Positions 52,549 to 62,216 of a stretch of 64,000 nucleotides of DNA are shown here, in pieces (the first letter of the stretch is position 1; each line of letters opens with the position of its first letter). The notes under the pieces are model-generated. The model was not told the origin of the DNA and did not search any database. It saw only the letters and a list, made by a program, of their open reading frames with translations. Origin of the DNA: Bradyrhizobium elkanii WSM2783 (lineage in GTDB: Bacteria > Pseudomonadota > Alphaproteobacteria > Rhizobiales > Xanthobacteraceae); NCBI RefSeq assembly GCF_000472865.1, contig NZ_AXAP01000003.1, forward strand, positions 27,226 to 91,225, read 5' to 3'. Position numbers and translations under genes: made by a program.

Positions 52549-53163
52549 TCAACAGCCGCCTGGTGCCGCCGTCGTTGTTGTCGTGCCATCGGCCGGACAA
52601 GGCAGCGCTTCGGCCGGAGGCGAAGAACCTACTGGCGATGACGCAGGTGACGGGAACGACAGCGCCGGACTGAGACCCGCACTGCCCAGTTCAGTCGAGC
52701 CCAAGGGAACTCCGATCGGTCCCACGGATGACGATGTCGACGTCATGGGACGCACGATGCTCGTCGTGCCGTGCGCGCCGCAGCCGGCCGAGGAATGTCC
52801 CGACAGCCCGCCGCCATCGAAAACCGCTCCCGGTTTGCTGGCGGTGAAACAGTTTTCGTTTCCGAAACTCATAGCGGCGCCGGATTGCGGCAGCACCGGA
52901 CTCGTGCCGGGTGTTGCAAGTTCGGTGGACCCCAGCGGAATGCCTGCCGGCCGGATGGCGGAACCCGTTGCCGAACCGAGCGGCAAGGCGAGGTTCGGAA
53001 ATGGCTGCACGCCAGGCGTCGCTGCCTGCGCGGTCGCGGGTTCGAGCGAAATGGATTCGACGGCGAGCCACAGCGAAATGCAAGCAGCGAGTGCGGCGAT
53101 TAGGGATCGTCGTCCGGACGTGCGCGAAAGCTGGTTTCGCCTCGACCGAAGCGGACCTGTCAT
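52549..53163 (-). CDS. Secreted Ser/Pro/Gly-rich protein with PLGSTEL repeats
   Basis: A 204-residue protein of no named family, first gene of the RND operon. A basic N-region and hydrophobic segment (residues 19-36) form a signal peptide or anchor. The mature part is low complexity and contains two copies of a motif, GIPLGSTELATPGTSP (residues 74-89) and GVPLGSTELGSAGLSP (151-166), plus a partial copy (LPLGSATGSA, 60-69). Four Cys (105, 128, 189, 204) remain after the signal. The repeat and coupling to the adaptor gene (25-bp gap) suggest a periplasmic or cell-surface accessory of the pump; this is inference only. Confidence 0.7.
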   Translation of the reverse strand: MTGPLRSRRNQLSRTSGRRSLIAALAACISLWLAVESISLEPATAQAATPGVQPFPNLALPLGSATGSAIRPAGIPLGSTELATPGTSPVLPQSGAAMSFGNENCFTASKPGAVFDGGGLSGHSSAGCGAHGTTSIVRPMTSTSSSVGPIGVPLGSTELGSAGLSPALSFPSPASSPVGSSPPAEALPCPADGTTTTTAAPGGC

Positions 53164-53473
53164 AGGACAGCTCTCCGGAGGTTAAGCTCTCCGAAAAGTT
53201 ACTTCCCGCCTTCCGCGACGGTATTTCAAGAACGCACGCCCCACCCGTCGAACGCACGCGGCAGATACCAAGGTATGATCGCCTTAGCCCCACAATATAC
53301 GTACGTGAAAACGCCCGTAGAATGGAGCGAGCGGCGGTGCTAGATATTCTCCAAGGCACAAGTCGGAATGCGGCCGCTCCGAGGAGAGACGCTCAAGGAA
53401 GAGTGATCTCTCGATTGGTAACGTGTACAGGCCTTCCGGCGTACGGTCACCATGGCGACAGAGAGATGGTACC
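53164..53473. promoter_or_regulatory. Divergent promoter region of RND operon and AraC gene
   Basis: This 310-bp gap has no gene. It holds two direct repeats AACGCACGC (53231-53239 and 53251-53259, exactly 20 bp apart) and a perfect palindrome ATACCAAGGTAT (53265-53276). Direct repeats two helical turns apart are how AraC-family dimers commonly bind, so this is a candidate site for the adjacent regulator. Promoter boxes could not be assigned with confidence. Confidence 0.45.
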
Positions 53474-54319
53474 ATGCCGCAGATTCAGCTTCGACGAGAT
53501 GACAACGTTCACTTCAACGATGGTCTGCCGGTTCACGCGACTGTCCATGAAACACCATATCGCCGCAAGACAGCCGCAGCCGAACGTATCAATGAGCCGA
53601 CGCAGGCGGGGCTGCTGCCCGGCCGTCCTGTCATCGATGACAGGATGGCGCTTGCCTTTGAACGCCTGCACCTCGTGCTCGCGATCGCAGCACAGGGTCA
53701 CGCGGAGGGGAATGCCGCTGAGCGCGACGCGCTGCTGAACGCCGCCGGCAGCCTCGATCTCCTCCAGCACAAGGCTGCGATCGAACGGCTCAAGGATCCC
53801 GTCATCAAATGCCTGTCGGATGCGCTTGCCGACACCGGGCGGGCCTATGACCGCCATGCCGGAATTCGCGCCGATGCGCTGCGGCTCGCCGTGGCGATCA
53901 GGTTGCTTGGGTTGCAGGCCGAGAACGGGTCATTCGTCAATGATCGAGCTGTCACGACGGTTCCTGCCGAGCGACCGGTCGGGGGATTGCAGAAGTGGCG
54001 GCTGAAGCGTGTCGCCGAATATGTCGACAGCCATCTGTCGAAGAAGATCACGCTCTCGAATCTGGCGGTCGTTGCGGGATTGAGCCGGATGCATTTTGCT
54101 TCGCAATTCCGGATCGCGACTGGCCTTCGGCCGCACGAATATCTGCTGCGACAGCGCATCCGCCGCGCCGACGAACTGCTTCGGCACACGACGATGACGA
54201 TCGTCGAGGTTGCCCTGAGCGTCGGATTCCAGACCCAGGCTCATTTCACCACGGTCTTCAAGCGGATCGCGGGAAGCACGCCGGCTCAGTGGCGAAACGC
54301 GCGCTCCGTTAACGGCTAG
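53474..54319 (+). CDS. AraC-family transcriptional regulator
   Basis: A 281-residue regulator. The C-terminal third has the two AraC helix-turn-helix units (ITLSNLAVVAGLSRMHFASQF; VEVALSVGFQTQAHFTTVFKRIAGSTPAQWR). The N-terminal 175 residues match no obvious ligand domain; they are helical and Ala/Arg-rich. ATG 53474 is taken as start; GTG 53423 would add 17 residues. It is divergent from the RND efflux operon with a candidate direct-repeat site between them, which suggests activation of the pump genes. Confidence 0.87.
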   Translation: MPQIQLRRDDNVHFNDGLPVHATVHETPYRRKTAAAERINEPTQAGLLPGRPVIDDRMALAFERLHLVLAIAAQGHAEGNAAERDALLNAAGSLDLLQHKAAIERLKDPVIKCLSDALADTGRAYDRHAGIRADALRLAVAIRLLGLQAENGSFVNDRAVTTVPAERPVGGLQKWRLKRVAEYVDSHLSKKITLSNLAVVAGLSRMHFASQFRIATGLRPHEYLLRQRIRRADELLRHTTMTIVEVALSVGFQTQAHFTTVFKRIAGSTPAQWRNARSVNG

Positions 54320-54373
54320 GCCTCCGGCTACGCTCGTTTGGCAGCCGCACGCCGTGCGGCCACCTGTGACGGC

Positions 54374-54724
54374 TCATCGCGCCGCCGCGAGCGCACGTGT
54401 GGCCTTGTCGACTTGGGCGTTGCATTGCGCGGCATCCCCTGCGCGATCGGCGGCACGTGCAAGATTGAGCGCATTGAGCACGCGTTGGAGACGCCGCCCA
54501 TATTTGCCTTCGGTGGCAGCGATCGATCGCGGCGTCGGCTGGTAGTTGCGCGTCGCGTCGAGACTCTCCTTCTGCCAACCCCCGGCGCCGGCGCGTTTCT
54601 CGATCGCGGCATCGGCCTGGGCTTGAAGGCGCGCGATCGAGTCCTCGCAGGGACCGGCATGGCTTGGCGGAATCGTCAGAAGCAGGATGAGGATGGCGGC
54701 CCCGAACGGCGCGACCTTTTCCAT
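54374..54724 (-). CDS. Small secreted protein of unknown function
   Basis: A 116-residue exported protein. Start ATG 54724 has GGAG eight bases upstream; the longer open frame to 54817 is not supported. The signal peptide is MEKVAPFGAAILILLLTIPPSHA with cleavage after residue 23. The mature part is helical with two cysteines (CEDS near its start, QCNAQ near its end) likely forming a disulfide, and NYQPTPRSIAATEGKYG in the middle. No family recognised with certainty. It is convergent with the AraC gene and divergent from the coxC-like gene. Confidence 0.65.
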   Translation of the reverse strand: MEKVAPFGAAILILLLTIPPSHAGPCEDSIARLQAQADAAIEKRAGAGGWQKESLDATRNYQPTPRSIAATEGKYGRRLQRVLNALNLARAADRAGDAAQCNAQVDKATRALAAAR

Positions 54725-54954
54725 GGGTTCGTCTCCTTGTGTGCGGCCAACTGTTACTTGGTTACCAAATGACAACGTTCGTGACGATGTCTTTCGCAAT
54801 TGAACGTGCACGCGCAACCATAGGCTTTTCGAGATGACATCGCATCTGCGAAGGGAACAGGGCGTTGCTGCAGCGGTAGACTGTCTCTGACTGTCCGGTT
54901 ATGTAGGGAGGCTAGGGAGGGGCCAGCCCGTGGAGACGGGCGGCCGAGACGATC

Positions 54955-56160
54955 ATGTTCGAAGGACACGATCCCTATCTCGTCGCGCTGTCGGTGGCGA
55001 TCGCGATCCTGGGTGGATATACGGGCTTCAGCCTGGCGGCGCGGATTCGCGGCACGCCGGGAGGCAGCAACCGCATCCTGCTCGCGGGCGCCGCCGCGTT
55101 TCTGGCTGTCGGCATCTGGACCATGCATTTCGTCGGCATGCTGGCGGCCCCGCTGCCGCCCGACACCGTCTATCTGGTCCTGCCCACGATCATCTCCTTT
55201 CTGATCTGCGCGCTGGTGGTCGGCATCTCCCTGTTCTTCGTCAGCATCGGCGAGCCGTCGCTCAGGCGCGTGGCCTCGTCCGCCGTGTTGCTCGGCGTAG
55301 GGATCGCCAGCATGCATTATGTCGGCATCCACGGTCTGTCCGGTCATTTCACGATCGAGCACGACGACGCATTCGTCCTGTTGTCGGTGATCGTCGCAAT
55401 GGTGACGGCCTATGGCGGCCTGCGCGCCTTCCTCGCGCAGCAGGAAGGCTTTCGACTGGTTGTCAGCTCGATTGCCTTCGGTGTCGCCGTCTCCGGCATG
55501 CATTATACGGCGATGGCGGGGATGCATTTCGCACCGCTTGCGGCGGGGACGCATCAGCATCTCGGCGGCGGACTTGCTGCGTCGCAACAAATCCTTTCGA
55601 TCATCGTTGCCGTGCTCTGCTTCGTGATCGCGGCTGGCTTCCTGCTGTCGCTGGTGCCGGATCCGCGCCGCCAGAATCTGGTTCCGGCGATGGCCGGCGA
55701 GGTCGCGTTGCCTGCCGATGCGCTCGTGCCCGAAACGGTCGCGGCTGCCGCTGTTGCACCGCGGCTGAGCGTGGCGCCGCTCGGCGGTATCGGCCGGCCG
55801 CCCCGTTCGGCGCCCGCGCCGCGGCTGCCGGTGGAAGGCGCCGACGGCACACACTTTATAGATATCGCTGACGTGCGCAGCGTCCGGGCCGATGCGCATT
55901 ATACCCGGGTGCATGACGGGACCCGGGAGCGCATGTGTCCGTGGTCGATCTCCGAGGCCGAGGCGCAGCTCGATCCCGCTCTGTTCATGCGGGTCCATCG
56001 CAGCCACATCGTCGCGATCCCGCATGTCGCCTTCGTCCGCAGGGAGGGCGATGGCGCGATCATCGAGCTCGACGGCATCTCGCCGCATCGCGTCCCCGTC
56101 AGCCGCGCCAAGATCGCCGAGGTCAAGGCGCGACTCGGTCTCAGCCGTCGCCATGCCTAG
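54955..56160 (+). CDS. coxC: CoxC-like MHYT membrane sensor with LytTR DNA-binding domain
   Basis: A 401-residue transcription regulator anchored in the membrane. Residues 1-230 have seven hydrophobic helices with the MHYT triad repeated: MHFVGM, MHYVGI and MHYTAM, residues thought to bind a metal that senses CO, O2 or NO. A Pro/Ala-rich linker leads to a LytTR domain at residues 300-398 (IDIADVRSVRADAHYTRVH, MRVHRSHIVAIPHVAFVRREGDGAIIEL). This layout equals CoxC and CoxH of Afipia (Oligotropha) carboxidovorans. It lies directly upstream of coxM on the same strand; the 174-bp gap contains three direct repeats (56198-56244) that fit LytTR sites. Confidence 0.88.
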   Translation: MFEGHDPYLVALSVAIAILGGYTGFSLAARIRGTPGGSNRILLAGAAAFLAVGIWTMHFVGMLAAPLPPDTVYLVLPTIISFLICALVVGISLFFVSIGEPSLRRVASSAVLLGVGIASMHYVGIHGLSGHFTIEHDDAFVLLSVIVAMVTAYGGLRAFLAQQEGFRLVVSSIAFGVAVSGMHYTAMAGMHFAPLAAGTHQHLGGGLAASQQILSIIVAVLCFVIAAGFLLSLVPDPRRQNLVPAMAGEVALPADALVPETVAAAAVAPRLSVAPLGGIGRPPRSAPAPRLPVEGADGTHFIDIADVRSVRADAHYTRVHDGTRERMCPWSISEAEAQLDPALFMRVHRSHIVAIPHVAFVRREGDGAIIELDGISPHRVPVSRAKIAEVKARLGLSRRHA

Positions 56161-56197
56161 GCCCGGCTCCGGCCAATAGGTCGCTGCGGTTGACGCA

Positions 56198-56244
56198 ATT
56201 CGTGTCCCGCCATCCGCATTTCGTGCGAAAAACCCCATTCCGTG
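56198..56244 (+). promoter_or_regulatory. Three direct repeats upstream of coxM, candidate LytTR sites
   Basis: GCAATTCGTGTCCCG, GCATTTCGTGCGAAA and CCATTCCGTGCCCGA share the core ATT(T/C)CGTG-type sequence with CGTG at 56201-56204, 56222-56225 and 56241-56244. Spacing is 21 and 19 bp. LytTR regulators bind short direct repeats about 21 bp apart on one DNA face. The last repeat is 90 bp before the coxM start. Confidence 0.5.
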
Positions 56245-56334
56245 CCCGAACGATTGCGGTCGGGAAAAACCGGAGAGACCGTCCTGCCAACGTCCACGCG
56301 CCCGACCGGCGCCAAAGGACGATTGGAGGAAACG

Positions 56335-57198
56335 ATGATCCCGGGACCTTTCAGCTATCACCGGCCGGCTACCCTGGCCGGCGCGGTCAAATTGCTGGCC
56401 GATCTGGGCGACGACGCCCGGCCACTGGCCGGCGGGCACAGCCTGGTGCCGATGATGAAGCTGCGGCTCGCCACGCCCACTCATCTGGTTGATCTTCACG
56501 GCGTCGCTGATCTCAAGGGCATCAGCCGCGACGGCGACACGATCGTGATCGGGGCAATGACAACCCAACACGAGCTGCTGACGTCCGGGGACATCCGGCA
56601 ATCTCTGCCGATCCTGCAGGAGGCGGCAGCCCTGATCGCCGATCCCCAGGTGCGCTACCTCGGCACCATCGGCGGCAATGTCGCCAATGGCGATCCCGGG
56701 AACGACATGCCGGCGTTGATGATCGTGCTCGGCGCAAATTTCCGCCTGAGCGGACCCGGTGGTGAGCGCGAGGTCGCGGCGAGCGAATTCTATCAGGGCG
56801 CCTATTTCACCGCGCTCGAGCCCGGCGAAATCCTGACATCGATCTCCATTCCGGTGCCGCCGGCCGGTCACGGCTATGCCTACGAGAAGCTGAAGCGCAA
56901 GGTTGGCGATTACGCCACCGCTGCCGCAGCCGTCGTGCTGACCATGGCAGGCGGCAAGGTCGCGACCTGCGCGATCGGGCTGACCAATCTGCACGAGACG
57001 CCGCTGCTCGCGACGGACGCTGCGAACGCCGCGATCGGCAGCAATCTCGATGCGGCTACACTGAAGCAAGCCGCGTCCGCCGCGGAAGCGATCATGGCGC
57101 CGGCGGCCGACGCCCGAGGTCCGGTCGAATACCGCAAGCATGTCGGTGGCATCATGGTGATGCGCGCGCTGCAGCGCGCCGCTGGCCGTGCGGCATAG
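56335..57198 (+). CDS. coxM: Aerobic CO dehydrogenase, FAD (medium) subunit
   Basis: A 287-residue flavoprotein passing electrons from the iron-sulfur clusters to the quinone pool. FAD contacts are [17 protein letters not shown] (about residues 28-44) and [20 protein letters not shown] (about residues 102-121), the form found in CoxM. No [4Fe-4S] insert is present, unlike the PaoB-like protein. ATG 56335 is behind GGAGGA; the frame is open upstream. It is the first structural gene of coxMSLDEFG; coxS follows after 13 bp. Length equals known CoxM (288). Confidence 0.95.
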   Translation: MIPGPFSYHRPATLAGAVKLLADLGDDARPLAGGHSLVPMMKLRLATPTHLVDLHGVADLKGISRDGDTIVIGAMTTQHELLTSGDIRQSLPILQEAAALIADPQVRYLGTIGGNVANGDPGNDMPALMIVLGANFRLSGPGGEREVAASEFYQGAYFTALEPGEILTSISIPVPPAGHGYAYEKLKRKVGDYATAAAAVVLTMAGGKVATCAIGLTNLHETPLLATDAANAAIGSNLDAATLKQAASAAEAIMAPAADARGPVEYRKHVGGIMVMRALQRAAGRAA

Positions 57199-57211
57199 AG
57201 GGAGAGAACAG

Positions 57212-57712
57212 ATGGCAAAGACGCATGTGACCATGAAAGTGAACGGCGCGGAGGTCGAAGGGCTGGTCGAGCCGCGGACGCTGCTCGTGCACTTCATTCG
57301 CGAGAATCTGCAGCTCACCGGCACCCATGTCGGCTGCGAGACCACCCATTGCGGCGCCTGCACCGTCGATCTCGACGGCATGTCGGTGAAGAGCTGCACG
57401 GTGTTCGCCGTGCAGGCCGACGGCTCCGAGATCACCACCGTCGAAGGGATGGCCAACCCCGACGGCTCGCTCTCGGCGCTGCAGGAAGGTTTCCGCATGA
57501 TGCACGGCCTGCAATGCGGCTTCTGCACGCCCGGCATGATCATGCGCGCGCACCGGCTGCTACAGGAAAATCCGTCGCCGAGCGAGCAGGACATCCGCAT
57601 GGGCATGTCAGGCAATCTCTGCCGCTGCACCGGGTACCAGAACATCGTTCGGGCGATCCAGTATGCCGCCGCCAAGCTCAACAATGTCGAATTCAAGGAG
57701 GCCGCGGAATGA
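57212..57712 (+). CDS. coxS: Aerobic CO dehydrogenase, [2Fe-2S] (small) subunit
   Basis: A 166-residue subunit, the same length as CoxS of Afipia carboxidovorans. The proximal and distal clusters are bound by [14 protein letters not shown] with a later Cys (KSCTVF), and by QCGFCTPGM with [14 protein letters not shown] 57212 has GGGAGAG upstream; eight extra in-frame codons before it are unlikely. It overlaps coxL by ATGA (57709-57712), so synthesis of the two subunits is coupled. Confidence 0.96.
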   Translation: MAKTHVTMKVNGAEVEGLVEPRTLLVHFIRENLQLTGTHVGCETTHCGACTVDLDGMSVKSCTVFAVQADGSEITTVEGMANPDGSLSALQEGFRMMHGLQCGFCTPGMIMRAHRLLQENPSPSEQDIRMGMSGNLCRCTGYQNIVRAIQYAAAKLNNVEFKEAAE

Positions 57713-60129
57713 ACGACATGACTCCCACGCGGGAACAACGCACCGCCGCGCTCGAAGGCATGGGCTGCAAGCGCAAGCGTGTCGAGGACATCCGCTTCAC
57801 GCAAGGCAAGGGCAACTATGTCGACGACGTCAAGCTGCCGGGCATGCTGCATGGCGATTTCGTCCGCTCGCCGCACGCACATGCGCGCGTCAAGGCGATC
57901 AAGACTGAAGAGGCCCTGAAGGTACCGGGCGTGCTCGCGGTGATCACCGCCGAGACGCTGAAGACCGTCAATCTCGCCTGGATGCCGACGCTCGCCGGCG
58001 ACGTGCAGATGGTGCTGGCCGACGGCAAGGTGCTGTTCCAGAACCAGGAGGTGGCCTTCGTGGTCGCGACCGACCGCTACGCCGCCGACGATGGCATCAA
58101 CAAGGTCGAGGTCGAATACGAGCCGCTCCCGCCGCTGGTCGATCCGTTCAAGGCGATGGACCATAATGCGCCAGTGCTGCGCGAGGACCTCGCCGGCAAG
58201 ACCACGGGCGCGCATGGGCCGCGCAAGCATCACAACCACATCTTCGAGTGGACGGTCGGTGACAAGGATCTGACCGATGCGGCGTTCCGAAGGGCCGAGG
58301 TCACGATCAAGGAGATGATCTCCTATCACCGTACCCATCCGTCGCCGCTCGAGACCTGCCAGTGCGTGTGCTCCTTTGACAAGGTCAAGGGCGAGCTGAC
58401 GATCTGGGGCACCTTCCAGGCCCCGCATGTGATCCGCACCGTGGTGTCGCTGATCGCCAAGCTGCCGGAGCAGAAGATCCACGTGATCGCGCCTGACATC
58501 GGCGGCGGCTTCGGCAACAAGGTCGGCGCCTATCCCGGCTATATCTGTGCGGCGGTCGCTTCCATCGTCACCGGCAAGCCGGTGAAATGGGTCGAGGACC
58601 GGATCGAGAATTTGACCGCGACATCCTTTGCGCGCGACTACCACATGACGACCGAGATCGCGGCGACGAAGGAGGGCAAGGTCACCGGCCTTCGCGTCCA
58701 TGTGCTCGCCGATCACGGCGCGTTCGATGCCTGCGCTGACCCGTCGAAATGGCCCGCCGGTTTCTTCAACATTGTCACCGGCTCCTATGACTTCCCGACC
58801 GCGCATCTGACGGTCGACGGCGTCTACACCAACAAGGCGCCGGGCGGCGTCGCCTATCGCTGCTCCTTCCGCGTCACCGAGGCCGCCTATTGCATCGAGC
58901 GCGCGATGGACATTCTGGCGCAGAAGCTCGGCATGGACCCTGCTGAGCTGCGGTTGAAGAATTTCATCAAGCCGGAGCAGTTTCCTTATCACTCGGCGCT
59001 CGGCTGGGAGTACGACTCCGGCGACTATCACACCGCCATGCGCAAGATGATGGAGACAACCGACTACGCCGCGCTCCGCAAGGAGCAGGCGGACAAGCGC
59101 GCGGCCTTCAAGCGCGGCGAGACCCGCGAGATCATGGGGCTCGGCGTCTCCTTCTTCACCGAAATCGTCGGCGCCGGCCCGTCGAAGAACTGCGATATCC
59201 TGGGCATCGCGATGTTCGACTCCTGCGAGATCCGCATGCACCCGACCGGTGCGGGCATCGCGCGCATGGGGACCAAGAGCCAGGGCCAAGGGCACGAGAC
59301 CACATGGGCTCAGATCATCGCCACCGAGATCGGTATTCCCGCCGACAACATCATGGTCGAGGAGGGTAACACCGACACCGCGCCATACGGGCTCGGCACC
59401 TACGGCTCGCGCTCGACGCCGGTCGCAGGCGCTGCGATCGCGATGGCGGCGCGCAAGATCAAGGCGAAGGCGCAGATGATCGCCGCCTACAAGCTCGAAG
59501 TCCATGAAGATGATCTCGAGTTCGATATCGACGGCTTCCGCGTCAAGGGCCTGCCGGAGAAGTTCATGTCGATGAAGGATATCTGCTGGGCCGCCTACAA
59601 CTCCGTGCCGCCGGGCATGGAGCCGGGGCTGGAGGCGGTGAGCTATTACGATCCGCCAAACATGACCTATCCATTCGGCGCTTATCTCTGCGTGATGGAC
59701 ATCGACGTCGATACCGGCGTCTACAAGGTCCGGCGCTTCTATGCGCTCGACGATTGCGGCACGCGGATCAACCCGATGATCATCGAGGGCCAGGTGCATG
59801 GCGGGCTCACCGAAGCCTTCGCGATCGCGATGGGCCAGGAGATCCGCTACGACGACACCGGCAACGTCGTGACGGGCTCGTTCATGGACTTCTTCATGCC
59901 GACCATGGTCGAGACGCCACATTGGGAGACCGACTTCACGGTGACGCCGTCGCCGCATCATCCGATCGGCGCCAAGGGCGTCGGCGAGAGCCCGAATGTC
60001 GGCGGCGTGCCGGCGTTCTCCAACGCCGTTAACGATGCCTTCTCGTTCCTCGGCTCGACCCACATCCAGATGCCGCATGACTTCTGGCGCAACTGGAAGG
60101 CGGCGAAGACTCTCGGAGCGGTTGCCTAG
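57709..60129 (+). CDS. coxL: Aerobic CO dehydrogenase, Mo-Cu (large) subunit, form I
   Basis: An 806-residue catalytic subunit oxidising CO with water to CO2. The active-site loop AYRCSFR (residues 382-388) contains C385, the ligand of the copper that is bridged by sulfide to molybdenum; this motif defines form I (true CO) enzymes, while form II has AYRGAGR. E760 in [11 protein letters not shown] is the catalytic base. [15 protein letters not shown] binds the cofactor (MCD in characterised CODH). Start ATG 57709 overlaps coxS. A large frame open upstream to 57349 overlaps coxS and is not used. coxD begins directly after the stop. Confidence 0.97.
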   Translation: MNDMTPTREQRTAALEGMGCKRKRVEDIRFTQGKGNYVDDVKLPGMLHGDFVRSPHAHARVKAIKTEEALKVPGVLAVITAETLKTVNLAWMPTLAGDVQMVLADGKVLFQNQEVAFVVATDRYAADDGINKVEVEYEPLPPLVDPFKAMDHNAPVLREDLAGKTTGAHGPRKHHNHIFEWTVGDKDLTDAAFRRAEVTIKEMISYHRTHPSPLETCQCVCSFDKVKGELTIWGTFQAPHVIRTVVSLIAKLPEQKIHVIAPDIGGGFGNKVGAYPGYICAAVASIVTGKPVKWVEDRIENLTATSFARDYHMTTEIAATKEGKVTGLRVHVLADHGAFDACADPSKWPAGFFNIVTGSYDFPTAHLTVDGVYTNKAPGGVAYRCSFRVTEAAYCIERAMDILAQKLGMDPAELRLKNFIKPEQFPYHSALGWEYDSGDYHTAMRKMMETTDYAALRKEQADKRAAFKRGETREIMGLGVSFFTEIVGAGPSKNCDILGIAMFDSCEIRMHPTGAGIARMGTKSQGQGHETTWAQIIATEIGIPADNIMVEEGNTDTAPYGLGTYGSRSTPVAGAAIAMAARKIKAKAQMIAAYKLEVHEDDLEFDIDGFRVKGLPEKFMSMKDICWAAYNSVPPGMEPGLEAVSYYDPPNMTYPFGAYLCVMDIDVDTGVYKVRRFYALDDCGTRINPMIIEGQVHGGLTEAFAIAMGQEIRYDDTGNVVTGSFMDFFMPTMVETPHWETDFTVTPSPHHPIGAKGVGESPNVGGVPAFSNAVNDAFSFLGSTHIQMPHDFWRNWKAAKTLGAVA

Positions 60130-61002
60130 ATGAAAGGACGTGAGGAGATCACGCAAGCGCTGGCCGCATCGGGTTACATCGCCGATGCGGAGCTGGCGAC
60201 CGCGATCTCGCTGATGCGATTGCTGCGGCGTCCGCTGCTGCTGGAAGGCGAGGCGGGCGTCGGCAAGACCGAGGTCGCGAAAGCGCTGGCGCAGGCGTAT
60301 TCGACCGAGCTGATCCGCCTGCAATGCTATGAGGGGCTCGACCAGTCGGCCGCGCTCTACGAATGGAACTACCAGCGGCAGCTCCTGGCGATCCAGGCGC
60401 ATCAAGGCGAGGATGCCGATGCAGTCGAGGACCGGATCTTCTCCGAGAAGTATCTTCTCGAACGGCCGCTGCTCGCTGCGATCCGCCGCGCGCAGGCGCC
60501 GGTGCTGCTGATCGACGAGATCGACCGCGCCGACGACGAGTTCGAGGCGTTCCTGCTCGAACTGCTGTCGGACTTTCAGGTCTCGATCCCCGAGCTCGGA
60601 ACCGTCTCCGCCGTGACGATCCCGCATGTCGTGCTGACGTCCAACGGCACGCGCGAGCTTTCGGATGCGTTGCGGCGACGCTGTCTCTATCATTATGTCG
60701 ACTACCCCGATGTCGATCGCGAGACGCGGATCATCCTGGCGCGGATTACGAACGCGAGCCCGTCGCTGTCGCTGCAGATCGCGCGCATGGTGCAGGCGAT
60801 CCGCAAGGAGGATCTGCGCAAGGTCCCCGGCGTCGCCGAGACGCTGGACTGGGCCGCGGCGCTGGTCGGCCTCGATATCCGCGATCTCAACGACGCGCCG
60901 GAGACGGTGCATGAGACGTTGGTCTGCCTGCTGAAGACTCATGAGGATCGCGCCCGCTTTGCACCTGAGGTGACACAGCGCCTGCTAGGGAAAGTCGCAT
61001 GA
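60130..61002 (+). CDS. coxD: CoxD, MoxR-type AAA+ ATPase for CODH maturation
   Basis: A 290-residue AAA+ ATPase. Walker A is GEAGVGKTEVAK (about residues 39-50), Walker B is VLLIDEIDRADDEFEAF, and sensor/arginine-finger region is SNGTRELSDALRRRCLYHYVDYP. In Afipia carboxidovorans CoxD is needed to build the [CuSMoO2] centre. It starts on the base after the coxL stop and overlaps coxE by ATGA (60999-61002), with which it likely acts as an AAA/VWA pair. Confidence 0.94.
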   Translation: MKGREEITQALAASGYIADAELATAISLMRLLRRPLLLEGEAGVGKTEVAKALAQAYSTELIRLQCYEGLDQSAALYEWNYQRQLLAIQAHQGEDADAVEDRIFSEKYLLERPLLAAIRRAQAPVLLIDEIDRADDEFEAFLLELLSDFQVSIPELGTVSAVTIPHVVLTSNGTRELSDALRRRCLYHYVDYPDVDRETRIILARITNASPSLSLQIARMVQAIRKEDLRKVPGVAETLDWAAALVGLDIRDLNDAPETVHETLVCLLKTHEDRARFAPEVTQRLLGKVA

Positions 61003-62204
61003 GCTGCTGTGGCACCAATCCGGGCTTTGAGGAGATCGACGAGGTCTCGCGGCTGGTCTCGGGTCGGCTTGCAGCCTTTCTCCGCACGCTGCGCGACAAC
61101 GGCTTTCGCATCGGCCTTGCCGAGGGCCGCGATGCGGCGGCGCTGATGGCTGAAGGCTATGCGGCGCGGCCGGGATTGTTGCGGTCGGCGTTCAAGCATC
61201 TGTTCTCGGCGCGGAAGTCGGATTGGGAGAAATTCGACGGGCTGTTCGATGCATTCTGGCTCGGCAAGCGCGTGCGTTCGCGGTCGCGGACGATGGCGTC
61301 GGGACAGGCGGCGAACAGCCCGTCGCTGAAGAGCCTGGAGGGCCAACCCGAGCCGGGCGGCAGCCAGTCCCCGACCGACCAGGTCCCGTCGTCCGACGAT
61401 TCGCCCGAGGGGCGCAACGGCGAGGGACGGATGGAAGGTGCCTCGCGCGCGGAAAATCTCGCCGAGGTCGATTTCCGTAAGCTCGCCGATCCCGAGCAGG
61501 TCGCGCAGGCGCATGACGCTGCGGCGCAACTTGCGAAGGTGATGCGCACGCGGCTGACGCGGCGGGATCTCGCGCGGCGGCGTGGCTATCGGCTCGATCT
61601 GCGCCGCACTATCCACCGCAATATCAATCATGGCGGGGTGCCGATCAGCCTGGTGAAGCGGCAGCGCAAGGACAAGTCGCTGCGGCTGATCGTGCTGCTC
61701 GATGCGTCCGGCTCGATGAGCATGTACACCAGCGTGTTCCTGCGCTTCATCCACGGCGTGCTCGACGAATTCCGCGAGGCCGAGGCATTCCTGTTTCATA
61801 CTCGTCTGGCTTACGTCTCTGACGCCATGAAGGAGAAGGACGCCGGCCGCGCGCTCGACCGGCTCTCGATCATGGCGCAGGGCGCGGGCGGTGGGACCCG
61901 GATCGGCGAGAGCCTGCAGACCTTCAACCGCTGGCACGCTGCGCGCGTCATTCATTCGCGCAGTTGCGTGATGATCGTGTCCGATGGCTATGAGACCGGC
62001 GATGCGGCGCTGCTCGGCCGCGAGATGGCACAGCTTGCACGACGTTGCCGCCGCATCGTCTGGCTCAATCCGATGATGGCCTGGGACGGTTATGCGCCGG
62101 AGGCGCTTGGCATCAAGGCGGCGCTGCCGCATGTCGATCTCTATGCGCCCGCCAATACGCTGCAGAGCCTGCGCGCGCTCGAGCCCTATCTGGCGAAGCT
62201 CTGA
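60999..62204 (+). CDS. coxE: CoxE, VWA-domain protein for CODH maturation
   Basis: A 401-residue cytoplasmic protein with a C-terminal von Willebrand factor A domain. The MIDAS metal motif is DASGSMS (in IVLLDASGSMSMYTS), with the later Thr and Asp in GGGTRIGESL and IVSDGYETGD. The N-terminal part (residues 1-200) is helical with a Ser/Gly/Pro-rich acidic linker. VWA proteins of this group work with MoxR ATPases; CoxE is implicated in copper insertion into CODH. Overlaps coxD by four bases; coxF follows after 12 bp. Confidence 0.94.
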   Translation: MSCCGTNPGFEEIDEVSRLVSGRLAAFLRTLRDNGFRIGLAEGRDAAALMAEGYAARPGLLRSAFKHLFSARKSDWEKFDGLFDAFWLGKRVRSRSRTMASGQAANSPSLKSLEGQPEPGGSQSPTDQVPSSDDSPEGRNGEGRMEGASRAENLAEVDFRKLADPEQVAQAHDAAAQLAKVMRTRLTRRDLARRRGYRLDLRRTIHRNINHGGVPISLVKRQRKDKSLRLIVLLDASGSMSMYTSVFLRFIHGVLDEFREAEAFLFHTRLAYVSDAMKEKDAGRALDRLSIMAQGAGGGTRIGESLQTFNRWHAARVIHSRSCVMIVSDGYETGDAALLGREMAQLARRCRRIVWLNPMMAWDGYAPEALGIKAALPHVDLYAPANTLQSLRALEPYLAKL

Positions 62205-62216
62205 AGGAGTCTTCCG

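Noticed and set aside
54754..60942. A minus-strand open frame of about 2060 codons opposite the cox genes
   Set aside because: It is antisense to coxC, M, S and L and part of coxD. Its product is Arg/His/Asp-rich without domains. High-GC codon bias commonly leaves such long antisense frames open.
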